Source of the DNA: Motacilla alba alba
Lineage: Eukaryota > Chordata > Aves > Passeriformes > Motacillidae
Length of the DNA stretch: 64,000 nt
NCBI RefSeq assembly: GCF_015832195.1
Contig: NC_052026.1
Coordinates: forward strand, 12,263,619-12,327,618
Direction of reading: 5' to 3'
Position 1 is the first letter of the stretch. Every line of letters begins with the position of its first letter. This document shows positions 50,601 through 62,814 of this stretch, one piece after another. Position numbers and translations under genes: made by a program. The notes under the pieces are model-generated. The model was not told where the DNA came from. It ran no database searches and saw nothing but the letters and a program-made list of their open reading frames with translations.

Positions 50601-53280
50601 GTCACAAGTTTAACTGAGAGCAGAACTGGGTCTCGTACTTCCAGCGTCGCCTAAGCTGCTTTTTCTGTCAGACCTAGCAATTGTCTGGGATTTCCCAGCC
50701 TTTTTTACCTCTGTCATTCAGCTGAGCAAGTCACATATCTCAGACATCCAACTGCTCTCAGAAGTGGTATGGCCACAACTTGCTGCTTCTGCCTGAGGGC
50801 TGCCACAACATTTACAAGGAGCATCTTGGTGATGAGGTCTGGCTTGTGGTGTTGGTGACAAATGTAGGTTTTCTTAGCTGAAGCAAAAAGAAACCAGGTA
50901 AACTGTCACAGTATTGATGTCAAACTATTTATTATCATTACATGTGTGGGTCCTAGTTCTGGTATATAAGCTAACATATAACTCTAAGTGTAAGCTTTTC
51001 TGGGTGATAAAGGTGGAGATGCTTCAGGCAGCAACAAAGTGAAGCTGGGTTTTAGGTTCTGCACAGAGACCCTATGGAACAAAGATACTTGATCAGATTT
51101 TCCAACACTTGATTTTGTATTTTGTCTTAGATTAAACGATGTGCATTCTGCATGTGAATCAGTGAATGGAACACTTAATATTCTCTTAGGCAGAAAACAT
51201 GAAGAATTTTAGATTTCTGTTTTACCATAATTGAGAGAAACACCAAAGCATCAAAGCACTACTGTGGCCCATGGAGGATCACACTGGGAGTGTTCCTCTC
51301 ATTATGAAAAACCAACAGAACATGAAGTTCTAATGAGTGAAACAATGTAGTTTGTCAGGATAATTTAGCACAGTCTGGTACACCTTAAGGCTGGCTAGAG
51401 GGAAGGGTGGATGCTGGAGAGGTGCTGTAGGAAAGGTTCTGCCATGAGCTGTCAGCAATGAATTCTGACACCAGAGCATAAGCTTCCCCAAATCAGGAGC
51501 CAGCAGAATCGGGGCTATCTGACAGGTTTCATAAGTAGGAGATGGACAGGTAGAACTTACATAACCTGAGGTGAAAAGTCAATAAGTAACAAGGAAATTT
51601 CTTTCTAAGGAAATAGGGGTTGGTTCAGGTGTAAAGTATTCCCCAGTACAATGTTATGGCTTTGTCCTTAAATGTGTGCACCAACAAAATGGCTTTGTCA
51701 GTTCAGGAAAAAAATAGAAATGAATTGCATGAGTTTGTAGGTCAAGGGCTGGCTGCAAGGCCAATTACAGATTGCTCAATTACTTCTTCTGGAAAGTTTA
51801 TCCAAAGTGTTGGGCTGAATGATTTGTTTGCGGTCAAGGTACACAAGGAGAAACAGTTACTTCGATATGTGTCTATTCTGTGTTTCTTGGGATACCAATA
51901 AAAAAGAAGCCCCCAAATTGCTATGTTCAATGGTCTTATTGTACAAGCCAATAAAGGGCACTGGGTTATTGCACATGAATATTTTCCTGCAAAGAATTGT
52001 ATTGTGCACAAAACTAGGATAGAGCTTGTGGTTTTGGAAAGCCATCCTGGCTTTATTTGCAGAGGTAATAGAGATTCTAGCTTCATAAATTCTAGTAGGA
52101 AATGGACAGAATCTCCTGTTTTTTACAGAGAGGACGACTTTATTTCTGCAGATTTGCACACACAGGAAATATTCCTTATTTTCCTTAGTACAAAGCCAGC
52201 CAAAGCATCATATATGGTTTTCTCTTGTATCTATGGTATCAGCAAGTATGGACTTGAACACCTTTGTTCTACAATGTTTGACACGCAACACTGCAATATA
52301 TTGAAGACAGATTTGAAAAACCTAGTAACAGGGCAGTCTTAAATCACCTAAGCAAACAAATGCCTTATTTTCTCTGAAAGCTTAATTTTTCCATGGCTGA
52401 CATGGACACATTGGTTACATGCCAATAAATATCTGAATAATGCATATAAAAGCCTTTGCTGTCAAAAAATCTGTATGAGTTATTCAAGAGCTCTGTGCAA
52501 ATGCTACCTTGGATAAAGGCCTAGGAAACTGGAAAGAGTCCTTATCCCTCTCCCCCCACCCTCTTCAGTCTGACAGCATTTATGGAGTCAGATTTTTTAA
52601 AGGATTGACTGGTAACTAAACTTTGAGTGAAACAATTGCTTCACATTTATTAAAACAACTTGTTCTGGTGGAATTAAAACAGAGTTTCATATTAAGTATT
52701 CTGCTCTGATGGGAGTCATGAGAGCAGAGAAATCCTTCTCATGAACTGTTTTTATCTTTTAGATCACATGAATGAAAGTATGCATTTTAACTGTGTATCA
52801 GCAGTCCTATTTCCTGGAAGTTGTGGTTTCCAAACAGATGGCCTCAGAGATAAACATGTGCTTCATTTACTACTTGAACTGAACACTTTGAGATAAAGGT
52901 ATTTCATTTGTGAAGGGCATTTTAAATTTAGCAAGCCAGATCAATTATTCCCTGAATTGAGTAAGATACCTTGGATGAAACCTCTGGTAGGTTCTGAGTT
53001 TTATGCAAGCAGTTTGACTCATTTTACTGCTACTGTGCAAAAGGCTTATAACACTTTATCTCACTGAAGAAAAAGAAATACAAACTGAAATTAATCTTTT
53101 CAGACCCACTATGTATCTGTGTTGTCCTGAGGATAAAAAAATTGAGATATTTGTTCAGTGCAGGACTGCTGACAGGCATGGGTGCTGTAAGCCTGCTTTT
53201 GCTGCAGTCACATTAGTCAGCTGAACATTACTAAGGAAGTTTCTCTACATTCATTCAGGAGCTGGGAAGGGAAATATTCC

Positions 53281-53291
53281 TGCTGACTCAT
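53281..53291 (+). promoter_or_regulatory. NRF2/AP-1-type antioxidant response element of OSGIN1
   Basis: TGCTGACTCAT reads ATGAGTCAGCA on the other strand, which contains an AP-1 core plus the GC half-site of small-Maf/NRF2 elements. It lies about 75 bases before a TATA box. OSGIN1 is known as an oxidative-stress-induced NRF2 target, so the site fits. Function is inferred. Confidence 0.5.
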
Positions 53292-53365
53292 GCTTATTAG
53301 TATTTTCCTTGCTCCACCTCCAGTCATTCTGGCTCCTCCTCTCCTCTCCTGCTGCTGGTTGCCTA

Positions 53366-53376
53366 CTATATTTAAA
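53366..53376 (+). promoter_or_regulatory. TATA box of OSGIN1
   Basis: CTATATTTAAA is followed about 30 bases later by the inferred transcription start at about 53397 and then by a short exon ending in a consensus donor. The upstream flank is pyrimidine-rich. Confidence 0.5.
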
Positions 53377-53396
53377 CAGCTGTCCTAGAGCAGAGA

Positions 53397-53486
53397 GAGG
53401 ATTCCAAGCTTGTAGTTTGGTTGGCTCTCCTGACTGTACAATCACTTTCACAAAGATCCCACTTCTCATCAGACCTGCTGCTAAAG
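53397..53486 (+). other. OSGIN1: OSGIN1 non-coding first exon (candidate)
   Basis: About 90 bases run from the TATA-predicted start to a strong donor, CTAAAG|GTAAGA, at 53486/53487. It contains no ATG, so it would be pure 5' UTR spliced to the coding exon at 57564, about 4.1 kb away. The assignment rests on promoter motifs and the donor. Confidence 0.5.
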
Positions 53487-56400
53487 GTAAGAAGGCTCCA
53501 AATAAGTACAGAGAGCTCTGTCTGGTGTACCCTAACATCAGTTTCTGAGTGTCACAGGGGTGTTTTTAGAAAGGTGTTATTACATGCCACAAAGTTGAAT
53601 TTTTTCCACATAGTTTAATTGTATTTGGGGGGTGACTGGCCTGACACGTAAGAGTGATGATGCAAGGAGAGAACAGCTTCTGAAACTTGTAGGGAAGTAT
53701 AAAATGTAAAAGCTGTCAAGATCTCTGCTTTTTAAATAAAAGTACTAATTAATCAAATATTAAACTGGTGAAACAAGTGAGTTGATGAGGAAATTAAGCT
53801 GGAAAAAACTATTATTGCATCTCTGTTGGAATTGTTCTTTAAAACTGACTGTTGTGGTACCTTTTTTAATCTCCCCCAGTGTTTATACCCCAACTGCATT
53901 GCTCTCTTGAGCTCTCCCCATGTGCTGTTCAGGCCACACTTGTTGATTCTTACTTTAGCAAAATCTCATGGCTGTTACAGGGAGAGCATTCTGCATTTGG
54001 CTGATGTAACCTGGATTTTTATTTCTCCAAGGACCACACAGTGTCCTTGCCTTGCTAAATGTGCCTTTGCTTTTTCATTTGCTCACTTAAAACCTGTTTC
54101 AGTCTTGCAGCCTGGAACTAGTAAGAGCCACACTGACCGAGTTTGTGAGTTATAGTCCCTCTAGACATGAGGCTGTGTCAGGAAGGTATGCAGAGTTTGG
54201 CCCAGACTGAGCTGGGAGCTTTTCAGCCAGAAACAATTATGTAACATCACACAGACACTGGAATGCTTTGGAAGCAGCAAGAAGCCAAGTTGTGAAACTT
54301 GCTGCATTCTCCCAAATGAGGAGAAGGAAAGGGACATTCATTTAAAGTAGGAAGCTCAAAGCAGGAGCCAAACTCAGTGTCACTAAGCTGACTAAGTGTG
54401 AGTGCCCAGCAGCCTACACTATGTAAAAGGAGGCTGAGAAGAGCACTCTTAAATTTCTTGCTATTTTAGGCTTTTTCCTGGTGCTAACTAGTTCAGTATA
54501 GATTGGCAATGAACTTCAGTGTCCTGTTGCTTTCCAATGGCCTCTGCAAGAACAGGCTTTCCTCTACACTGTAATACTGCCCAAGTTTTGAGGTATCAGA
54601 GTCTAAGACTGCAAAAAAAAAGTAATTAAAATAATTCACCTTAACAACTAATGGCAGGAAAGGTGAATGTTTGGCCTGAAACTAAAATGCCTGAGGTGCT
54701 CTGAGTTTTACCCCCAGAAGTCAAACCTTTAGCCTACAGGATGGGGATAGCTATAAACAGTTTCAGCACCCGATTCACTTTCTACTTTAAAATAAGAATT
54801 ATTAACTATAAATTATAGAGATGGCAGCTATAGGATGTGAAAGGGACTTCTTCCATTTGTAGAGAGATGCTAGGATGGTTAATCTTGTATTGATAGAATT
54901 TTCAGGGTCAAATCTTCAAGAAACAAAGTGTGTAGCACTAAAATGACTTTAGGGGTTTTGTGAACCCAGGCACTGAATAAATCCATGGTTAAAAATGGTC
55001 ACATATGTGTACAGATCCAGTAATTTCATCAGACTAACAACTGTGCTCCTCTAGCTATTAAAGTTTGTTTTAATTGCAGAAAATGCTCCTCTTTCATGTG
55101 TCAGGAGGTGCAGCAAGGAGGGGGAGGGTGGCGGCAGGAGTTATCAGTGAGCGTGTGGCTGCTGCCTCTGTGCTTTATCAGGGTGGAGAGGGGTGGCACG
55201 GAGCAATGGCCAGGAGCCAAGGCAACCTTCCTCTAAAGTAAACAGCACTGCCAGCCTGTCTTCTCCTGGCTTGTGCCTTTTTTGTCCCCTTCAGGCTCCC
55301 CCAGAAAAGTTCTGGCACCCAGCAGCATGACGCTGTGCTCACGCCTTACAAGCAGGCTCGCAGGCTCCTTCTTTGTGTGCTGCCTCTGCTGCTGCCCTGC
55401 CACTGCTGCCATGTGCTCTGCTGGGCTGCTTCAGCACTCCTTGCTTCTGGCAAAAATCCCTCAGATGTGCATGCAGGTTTCCCATGCATGCTGCTGCAAG
55501 GAGCTATGGAGCAGAATCCTGGAAGATTGCTTCCCGAGATCTTGCTTTCCTCTTCCAGGCTCCCAGTAGTTTCACAGAAATAAGATGTGTACTCTGTGTT
55601 AGGAAAAATTAATAAGAACTTCTCTTCTTGTGTAATACAGTGATGGAGAGGGGGTTATTTGTTATCACGGAGAGGAAACTTCTGCTGACCTGCAGCTAGA
55701 TGCTGTAGTTTACTGGTTTGAGGGGAATAGCTGACTGGTCACACCAGTGTCCTGTTCCTTTGGTGTCTCTGGCAGTCCCAGCTGCTGGTGCTGAATTCTA
55801 CTAATTGCAGCTCTGGAGCTTTGTGGGAAGGAATTATTTGGGGATAAACTTACACCACAGTCTGCTGAAGGTGGTGCAGGCAAAAGCTACCCAAAAGGCT
55901 AGGGAGATCCTCAGGTGGTTGGGCTGTACTCCCACGGCTTCCAGGGCTGTAGGGAGGCCTTAAGGGGAATTCATCTTCTGTAGTGAATACAACTACCTTT
56001 GAGTCTCAGTTAAATTGGGAACGTAAGTTTCATTGAGATCCAACTCTCTTCAAAGCTTGATGCTTCAAATTACTTAAATTAGAAAGCACAACTATAATGT
56101 CTTTTAAGTGGTGCCTGTCCTGTCAGGCAAAATTCATAACCGTCTTAGACTAATGCTTAGTTAAGTGGTAACAGGCAACCAGTGTCACTAAACTGTGATC
56201 CAAAAATTGAGACAAGGCTGCTAGTTTTTAATTCAGCTTGTAAGCCATATGTGATGAACCCAGTCATCTTGGAATTGAGCTGTTGAGCCCAGCCATGGCT
56301 GCACCTTGGTGTGTATGAGAACTGTCACATCCCTGCAAGGAAATGCACTCACAGCACTCCTGCTGAAGCCTGGAATTTGTGAATTGTAGACTCACTGGTG

Positions 56401-57563
56401 GTTTCCTGGCTGCCCAGTCAGTCACCAGCGTGCTACGCTTTGCTGGAGCTGCTGTGACGTAAATGTCAGCCCTAAAGAGGGGCATTACACTGGCAGGAAG
56501 ACATGTGCTGCAATACCTGTGTCACAGGCAGTGATGTGCCAGGCCTTATGGAAGTGTGTAGTGCTCCTGCCAAAGATCTGTCTGCACTTGGAAAGGGCGT
56601 GGAGAGCGTGCCCTACTGGACAAAGCCATGCCATTCCATGGATTTTGCTTAGATTTCCAAAATGACAATGAGGTTTTTATAAAAGAGAGTATTTTCTGTA
56701 GCGTAACTTAAAAGCTTATGCTGAATTTCAGAAATCTCACGTTTATTGTGGTAAAAATAACTTCCCTAGGTTAGTGACAGTAGACTTGAATTCCATGGAA
56801 AACTAAAGTCATTTGATGTGGTAGGTTTCCTGCAGGAATGGCAAAAACATTCGTTGGATGTTTGCATAATGATTAGATTAGTTTTGTAGATTCCACTCTA
56901 ATGACACCTTAGTCTCCAAGATAATTATGATGCATATTTTGTTCAAAGACTTGTTATTTACTTGCTCAGACCTAGAACTCTCCATTTTCTGGAAAATTAA
57001 GAAAGAAGGTTCCAGAACTAAACTAGCACTTCTCAAAAAACCCTACAGTGATAGAATGGTACCTGTTTGAAAATGCAGCCAGGAGATTTCAAACTTTGGG
57101 CAGAAGTCTTGAGTCAGGTTTTCTTCACTTATCAGTAAATGCAGAAGTTACTTTTAAAAGTGTTTGTGATAATGATACCATTTTCTACAGAGTATGGTCA
57201 GAAGTGAAGCTTTTATTAACAAGCTACAACAGTTCATTTAATGTACTCAGAGGGTTGCTAAAATTGCCAGCTGTCCTGGAGTAACTGGAATTTATGTCTG
57301 AAAGAGAAAGATAACTGTTCTCTCCTCCTTTTGTGGTGCATGATCAGAGAATCATCCTTTGATTTTGGGGTCAGTTGGAGAAAAAGACAAGGAGGTCTGT
57401 CCTGAGTGTGGAAGTGTGACAGTCTGCGATGCAAGGGTAATAATACTTTAGATTAGCCAGAGTTTGTGAGCTGGAAAAAATCTGGTGGTGTTTTTCTTGT
57501 TTGTTTGTTTGCTTGTGGTTTTTTGTCAAAAAATTAACATAATTCAAAACATATTTGTTTCAG
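53487..57563 (+). other. OSGIN1: OSGIN1 intron 1
   Basis: About 4.1 kb between the candidate first exon and the coding exon. A G+C-richer patch at about 55.1-55.5 kb could hold an enhancer or alternative start, but no clear exon is seen. Confidence 0.45.
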
Positions 57564-57669
57564 CAGGTAGATTCCAGAGCATAAATGCTTCCAGATGGGA
57601 AGATGTATCCATTAGTGACCAGACCCTCAAACAGGAGTGGGCTCAAGACACTGCCTGTTGTGATCATAG
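57564..57669 (+). CDS. OSGIN1: OSGIN1 coding exon 1 (start codon, first glycine of GxGxxG)
   Basis: Acceptor ttgtttcag at 57563 (or three bases later). TAA at 57582-57584 stands directly before the ATG at 57585, in frame, so translation cannot start earlier. That ATG has T at -3. A second in-frame ATG at 57603 has A at -3 and a better context, giving 493 residues. The exon ends LPVVII plus one base of Gly29 at donor ATAG|GTAAGC. Confidence 0.9.
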
Positions 57670-60600
57670 GTAAGCCTTCTCCTGCCAGCACTGCTGTGTG
57701 TCTTGTTGCTTTGGACTTGCTATTCTTAACTTCCACATGTTCTCACTCAAACGAGAAATGCCTGACTACTGTTTCTGCATCCTTTCCCAGACAGCCAGAC
57801 TTCCTATAATATTTATATAATACTGTAAGAGTCATGAGAAGGAACAAGATATTTTACAAATTAAAACATATACCTATTTTTAATGGTAAAATTGGTAACC
57901 TTTTAAGCATCAGTTCATCTGAGCCTGCTTTTTCTCTGTTGGATATTTAGAAAGATTCAAATCCTTTTCAGTACAGATAGGTAATCACCTTGCTGGGATT
58001 ATCTGTAGTGCTTGAATTCAAGGTAGGTTTGTGTGAGTTTTTCCACCATTATGACTGTTTAGAAAGTACTCCAGATGCTGTTAAGGTTTCTTGAAAATTT
58101 TCACAGATTTCTTTTAAAACATGAGTGAGCTACACTGATTTTGTACAGATTTAATAGATTTATAAAATGCAGTTTTCTACCAGTTAAAAAACAAAACAGG
58201 TTATATAGTAACTGTCTTGCCTCCCTTGCAAGAGGGAGCTTGCAGTGTGAGGTGATTCTTGGAGCAAAGTAACAATGTCAGAGCCTTCCCCTCTGACCAG
58301 CCATGAGCTGTGGAGGTGTTGGACCTTGCTCATCTGAGCATGTGTTTCATGCCTTGCAGAGCTGGCTCCCCTCCTTATCTGGCATCCAATTCAAAGCACC
58401 CGAGGGAGCTGCTCCAAAGTAAGAGCACTGCATAAATCACCCCTAATCCTTGCTAACAGCAAGTTTGACAAGGATACTACTACCAGCAAGTTCTGATCTG
58501 AGAATGACTTTGTGCTGCTCAGTTCTACAAGTCTCTAGGTGGGAAGGAGGATATTTTGGTGCCTCCCTAGTGCACCTGTACTGGGAGCCAGGGTGGAGAT
58601 GCTACTGAAGCCTCAGAAGCAGCAGTGTGAAGAGGTGCACCCTGAGGAGCCTGTTGGACTGAAGCAGCCCAGCTGTTTCACTGCAGCTGGACAACACTGC
58701 ATGAAGGGCCCAGCCACTTCCCCAGGCCCTGCTCCAGGAAGGCTGTGTGCTGCCTCAGCTGTGCTAGCAGCCTCATTTTAAAGTTGTATTTAAAATATCT
58801 TGAGGCCCAAATGTTCTTGTGGTCATCCATATCAAACTTAGAGGATTTATTCTGAACCATGTCTGTGTGTTGTTGCTGAGTTGTTGAGCACTCAGGTGAT
58901 GAAGTTTGGCTTAGGTACCTCCTTGTACTTCCTAAAGCAAAGTAGTGACCTGAAATTTGTTATATTTTCCTATGGCTGCAGTTTAGTTTGTTTTTAGTGT
59001 CTGTTGCTGTTGGTTTTGGCTAGCTTCCCTTCAAGTGGAATATTCCAAACGCTGACCTGCAGCTGCTGGTTCATGTCAGCACAGCAGCCTTTGTCCCCAG
59101 ATGTGACATGGGCTGCCCTTCACATAGCTCACTGTTGGCTTTACAGCCATGACCTCCCTCTTTTGGGATCCTCAAGGATCAGCCTTTGCTCCAGTCACCC
59201 TTGAGCACTGGCACTGTGTCAACAGGCTGCTGTCACTTGGGCTCTCCTCCCCTCTTCGTCACTGCACTGTCATGGCTTTTGGTCACACAGCAGCAAAGCC
59301 TGGGCAGCCAGAGAGGCTGACAGTTATACAGACAATGTAAAATATTAAACATGGAGAACAGCCATGTGCAAACTTTCCACAGGCTACTCTCACTGGGCTT
59401 TGGAGTCACATTTATCTAGTTTTTCCACTGGCTGTTGGGTGGTCAGCAAAGGAGTTCAGCCATCCAGCAACCTGTTCGAAGTGCTGTGTTCTGAGGGCTT
59501 GTCTTGGCATGGCAGAGAGACTTTTTCCTTAACACACTGCAGTACCACAGTAGGGCTGGTTCCCATTTGAAGTGTCCTCAAGACCCATTAGTCAAAGCTG
59601 TATTGCCAAATATCCCTTAAAAGATGGAATTTCTTGCTGAGAAGAACTGTTCCCCTTCACTTCAATAGTCACCATCTTTTCTGGATCTTGTATCCTGTGC
59701 ACAGTGAACTACTCTGCACTGGTGTGAAATGTACTTTCAGGAGAGCTGAGGCCCCTGGTCAGCCCATGATCAGCTTCTAAACCCCTAATTTTAGAGAAAA
59801 ACTCCATTCATCACCATGCAAGAGACTTCAAGCTTCAGGTGAGGGCAGCCTCTGACTTATCTAACCCTGTGTCTTTCAGCAAGTCCTAAGGACCTTGCAA
59901 TGCAAATAGGAGCAAGTGAGGTGAAGGGTAAAATGTCTTCCCCAACTCCAATAAGTCCATGCTGGAACAGAAAATCCCCTGGACCCATAGCAGTGTCATA
60001 TCTTTTGAATTTGTCTGCATATTAGAAACACTTTTCAAATAACTGCTCTATCTCCAGAAGTATAAACTCTTCTCAATTGTTTTTTCAGGGAATGGACCTT
60101 CAGGAATCTGTCTCTCATATTTGCTGTCAGGTTACACTCCTTACTTCAAAAGACACTCTCTTCATCCTCATCCTATTCTTCAGAGAAAACTGGAAGAGGC
60201 ACCAGAAGTCTCTGTTTTGGACCAGGTTTGTGTAAAGATAAACTATGACATGCCAGTGAAGCATCCTAGGGGTGTATCATAAGTGATTACCTTGTTTGGA
60301 TTTTCAAAGTACACAGACAGAATGAGCCTTAAGCAAATTACAAAGCATTTTGCTTTGTAATCCTGATCTCCCTTATCTGAAATGCCAGCATTGCTGCCAA
60401 GATCCTCGAGGCAGCCCTCAGGCAAGAACAGGTCTGTGTGCCAGTAAATGAGCTGCCCAAGCACACCAAGCCCACTGAGCAGAGATGCTGGAGTAACAAG
60501 CAGTCTGCTGCCTGGCACTACGTGCACTTTGAGCATCTGGTTCTTCTCTCTCTAGGATCTGGAGTATCTGTCTGAAGGCTTGGAGGGACGATCCCACAGC

Positions 60601-62814
60601 CCTGTGGCTCTTCTGTTTGATACTCTGCAGCGGCCCGACACAGACTTTGGTGGGACAGCAGAATCTGTGCTCACCTGGTGGCATGAGCCTGACAGAGCCA
60701 TCCCTCACCTGGTCCTTGGCAGAAACGCTCCTGGAGGTGCCTGGCACGTAAGTGAATGGGAGCCAGCTGGGGTCTGTGTGTTGTGTAATAGCCAAATGTG
60801 CTGACTGGAGGGAGAAAAGCTCCTCTAAAATCCCAGTCAGCTCTGTTACATCTTATATGTATAGACAAGTGAAAGTTTAAAAGGAAAACAAGCCTTTGTA
60901 TTCCCCATCTCTTGTTCTTTTTGGAAAACATGGATGGTTTCATCCATGACACCAGATCAAAGGAAATTACTGATTTCATCATCTGTGCCATATTGAAAAG
61001 TGGAAAAGCTGCCTTTCACTTTTTACATTAAAAAATTGAAGTCATTTTGCTTTGCTTCTTGTTCCAGTCTATAGAGGGCTCCATGGTTACCCTGAGCAAA
61101 GGGGAATGGATGGGACTCCCAGATCTCCCTTTCAAAGAATGGTTAAAGCAAAAGAGAAGGTGAGATATCCATGTGTGATCATTTGCAAACATCTGGAGAT
61201 TTTTAGAGAACCTGGAATGGACTTCTTGAATGTAGCTACCCATCTGTTATGGATGATTTTAGTGAGAGAAAGGACACTCTTCTGCACTCCAAAACCAGTC
61301 CATTCTATATTAAGTGATTCAGATCAAGTTGCAGTGCTGCTTGGAATGTGTCCTTCTCCACACCCACTGGGGAGATGAATCTGTGACCAGGGGTTCTGGG
61401 TAAAGCTTGAAGTCATGGTCACCTGGCTTCTACTGCTGTTGCCCCAATGACAAGTACAATCAGTTCAGCCACTGTGCATTCTGTGAGGTGCTGATTCTCT
61501 TTACATGTGTCACAATTAATCTTAAGAAGTCCAAGTGTTAAAAATTGAATGGAAGTAAGATATTAGAGGAAGGCTTAAATAACCATCCATGTTCTTGGGG
61601 TTGGGATTAATGCTACAGAAAGCTGCCTCTGTCCAACAGCTTCTGAACCTGATTGTTAGCTCTATATGTCAGGAATAACTTTTCTGAAGTCAGGGAAACT
61701 GGATCAGTCTTCTCTGGTAATGCCAGGATAGATGGCTCTGGGATACATTCAGTGCAAGAGGGGACAAATTCCAGTCTCTTACTTAACTGCTGCTTGACCT
61801 TTGTTTGTGCTTTATTACAGAGGCCTCAGAAACAATAGAGCCACAGCAGAGGACATTGCTCAATATTACCAACACTATGTGCTGAAGAAAGGACTGCAGA
61901 AGAATTTCAGATCTGGCACTGTTGTGACCTCTGTGAGGAAAGTGAGTGCAGAGAGCATCTCCAACCACACGCAGAAAGATCTGCAGGAGGACAGTGACTC
62001 AATCTGGAACTCCAATGAAAAAAGTGAACAGGTCTTTCAGGTGGATGGATTTTTCAAAACTATGGAAGGTGATAAAGAGCCCTTCTCCATCTATGCAGAG
62101 AATGTGGTCTTGGCTACAGGAACATATGACAATCCTACCTGGCTTGGGGTCAAGGGAGAAAACCTTTCCTATGTCCACCACCAGCTGTCTGCCCTAGAAG
62201 AAGCAGTGAAGAACAACAGTGTTGGCATCATGACAGACCCAGTCTTGATTGTAGGTGCTGGTCTGACAGCTGCTGATGCAATTCTCTTTGCTCACCAGTG
62301 CAATATTCCAGTAATCCACGTTTTTCGGAGGCGAGTCACTGATCCTGGCCTTATTTTTAACCAGCTCCCCAAAACAGTGTACCCTGAATACCACAAAGTC
62401 CACCAGATGATGAAAGAGCAGACAGCTGCCTGTGCTGGGCCCTACGAGCACTACATCAGCCTCCCTGAACATCACGTTCTCTCCTTTGGCAAGGACAAGA
62501 AATGCATCTTTCAAGACAAAAACGGCTGTCAGAAAGCTTATAAAATTTCCATGGCTCTTGTTCTAACTGGCTCAAACCCCAACCTCTCCTTTCTGCCTAA
62601 TGATGGCATTGACTTGGCATTGGACAGTGAGCAGCCAGTCAATCCAAAGAGGAATCCCATAGATGTTGATCCATTCACCTATGAATGCACTCAGGAGAAA
62701 GGGCTCTATGCCCTGGGACCTCTAGCAGGAGATAACTTTGTACGCTTTGTGCAGGGAGGGGCTCTGGCTGTTGCCAGCTCTCTGTTAAAGAAAGCCAACA
62801 AAAATCCCCCCTAA
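57585..62814 (+). CDS. OSGIN1: Oxidative stress-induced growth inhibitor 1 (whole gene, 5 coding exons)
   Basis: Exons 57585-57669, 60089-60225, 60556-60747, 61068-61159 and 61821-62814 join in frame to 499 residues (human OSGIN1 is about 477). All borders are GT..AG. The protein has an N-terminal dinucleotide-binding motif GNGPSG (29-34) after a beta strand VVII, VVLATG (264-269), and a second nucleotide-binding motif GAGLTA (314-319), as in FAD-dependent monooxygenase-like folds. It matches OSGIN1 rather than OSGIN2 at many points: LSGYTPYFK, DTDFGG, LVLGRNAPGGAWH, and the short C-terminus GGALAVASSLLKKANKNPP. OSGIN1 is reported to respond to oxidative stress through NRF2 and to restrain growth or promote apoptosis. 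It is intact and nothing suggests decay. The identity of OSGIN1 is certain; its catalytic activity is not known to me. Confidence 0.95.
57670..60088 (+). other. OSGIN1: OSGIN1 intron after the start-codon exon
   Basis: About 2.4 kb, phase 1, interrupting the first Gly codon of the dinucleotide-binding motif. Nothing else recognised in it. Confidence 0.85.
60089..60225 (+). CDS. OSGIN1: OSGIN1 coding exon 2 (FAD-binding motif)
   Basis: 137 bp, residues 29-74, begins by completing GNGPSGICLSYLLSGYTPY and ends SVLDQ at CAG|GTTTGT. Acceptor ttgttttttcag. Confidence 0.95.
60556..60747 (+). CDS. OSGIN1: OSGIN1 coding exon 3
   Basis: 192 bp, phase 0 both sides, residues 75-138: DLEYLSEGLEGRS to GRNAPGGAWH, almost unchanged from OSGIN1 of mammals. 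Acceptor ctctctctag, donor CAC|GTAAGT. Confidence 0.95.
61068..61159 (+). CDS. OSGIN1: OSGIN1 coding exon 4
   Basis: 92 bp, residues 139-168 plus two bases: SIEGSMVTLSKGEWMGLPDL. Acceptor cttgttccag, donor AG|GTGAGA. Confidence 0.95.
61821..62814 (+). CDS. OSGIN1: OSGIN1 last coding exon
   Basis: 994 bp, residues 169-499 with TAA at 62812-62814. It starts RGLRNNRATAEDIAQYY after acceptor tttattacag, carries VVLATG (264-269) and GAGLTAADA (from 314), and ends with the OSGIN1-type short C-terminus. About two thirds of the protein is in this exon, as expected for the family. Confidence 0.96.

Larger units (their letters stand above)
33816..53280. other. Intergenic between divergent genes, nothing coding recognised
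   Basis: About 19 kb with only simple repeats. The longest ORF (51923-52342, plus, 139 codons) overlaps others in different frames and resembles nothing I know. Distal regulatory DNA of OSGIN1 or RIPK2L could lie here but cannot be seen by eye. Confidence 0.5.

Noticed and set aside
51923..52342. Plus-strand ORF of 139 codons, one of the longest outside the two genes
   Set aside because: No recognised domain, overlapping ORFs in other frames, no splice or promoter context; AT-rich chance ORF.
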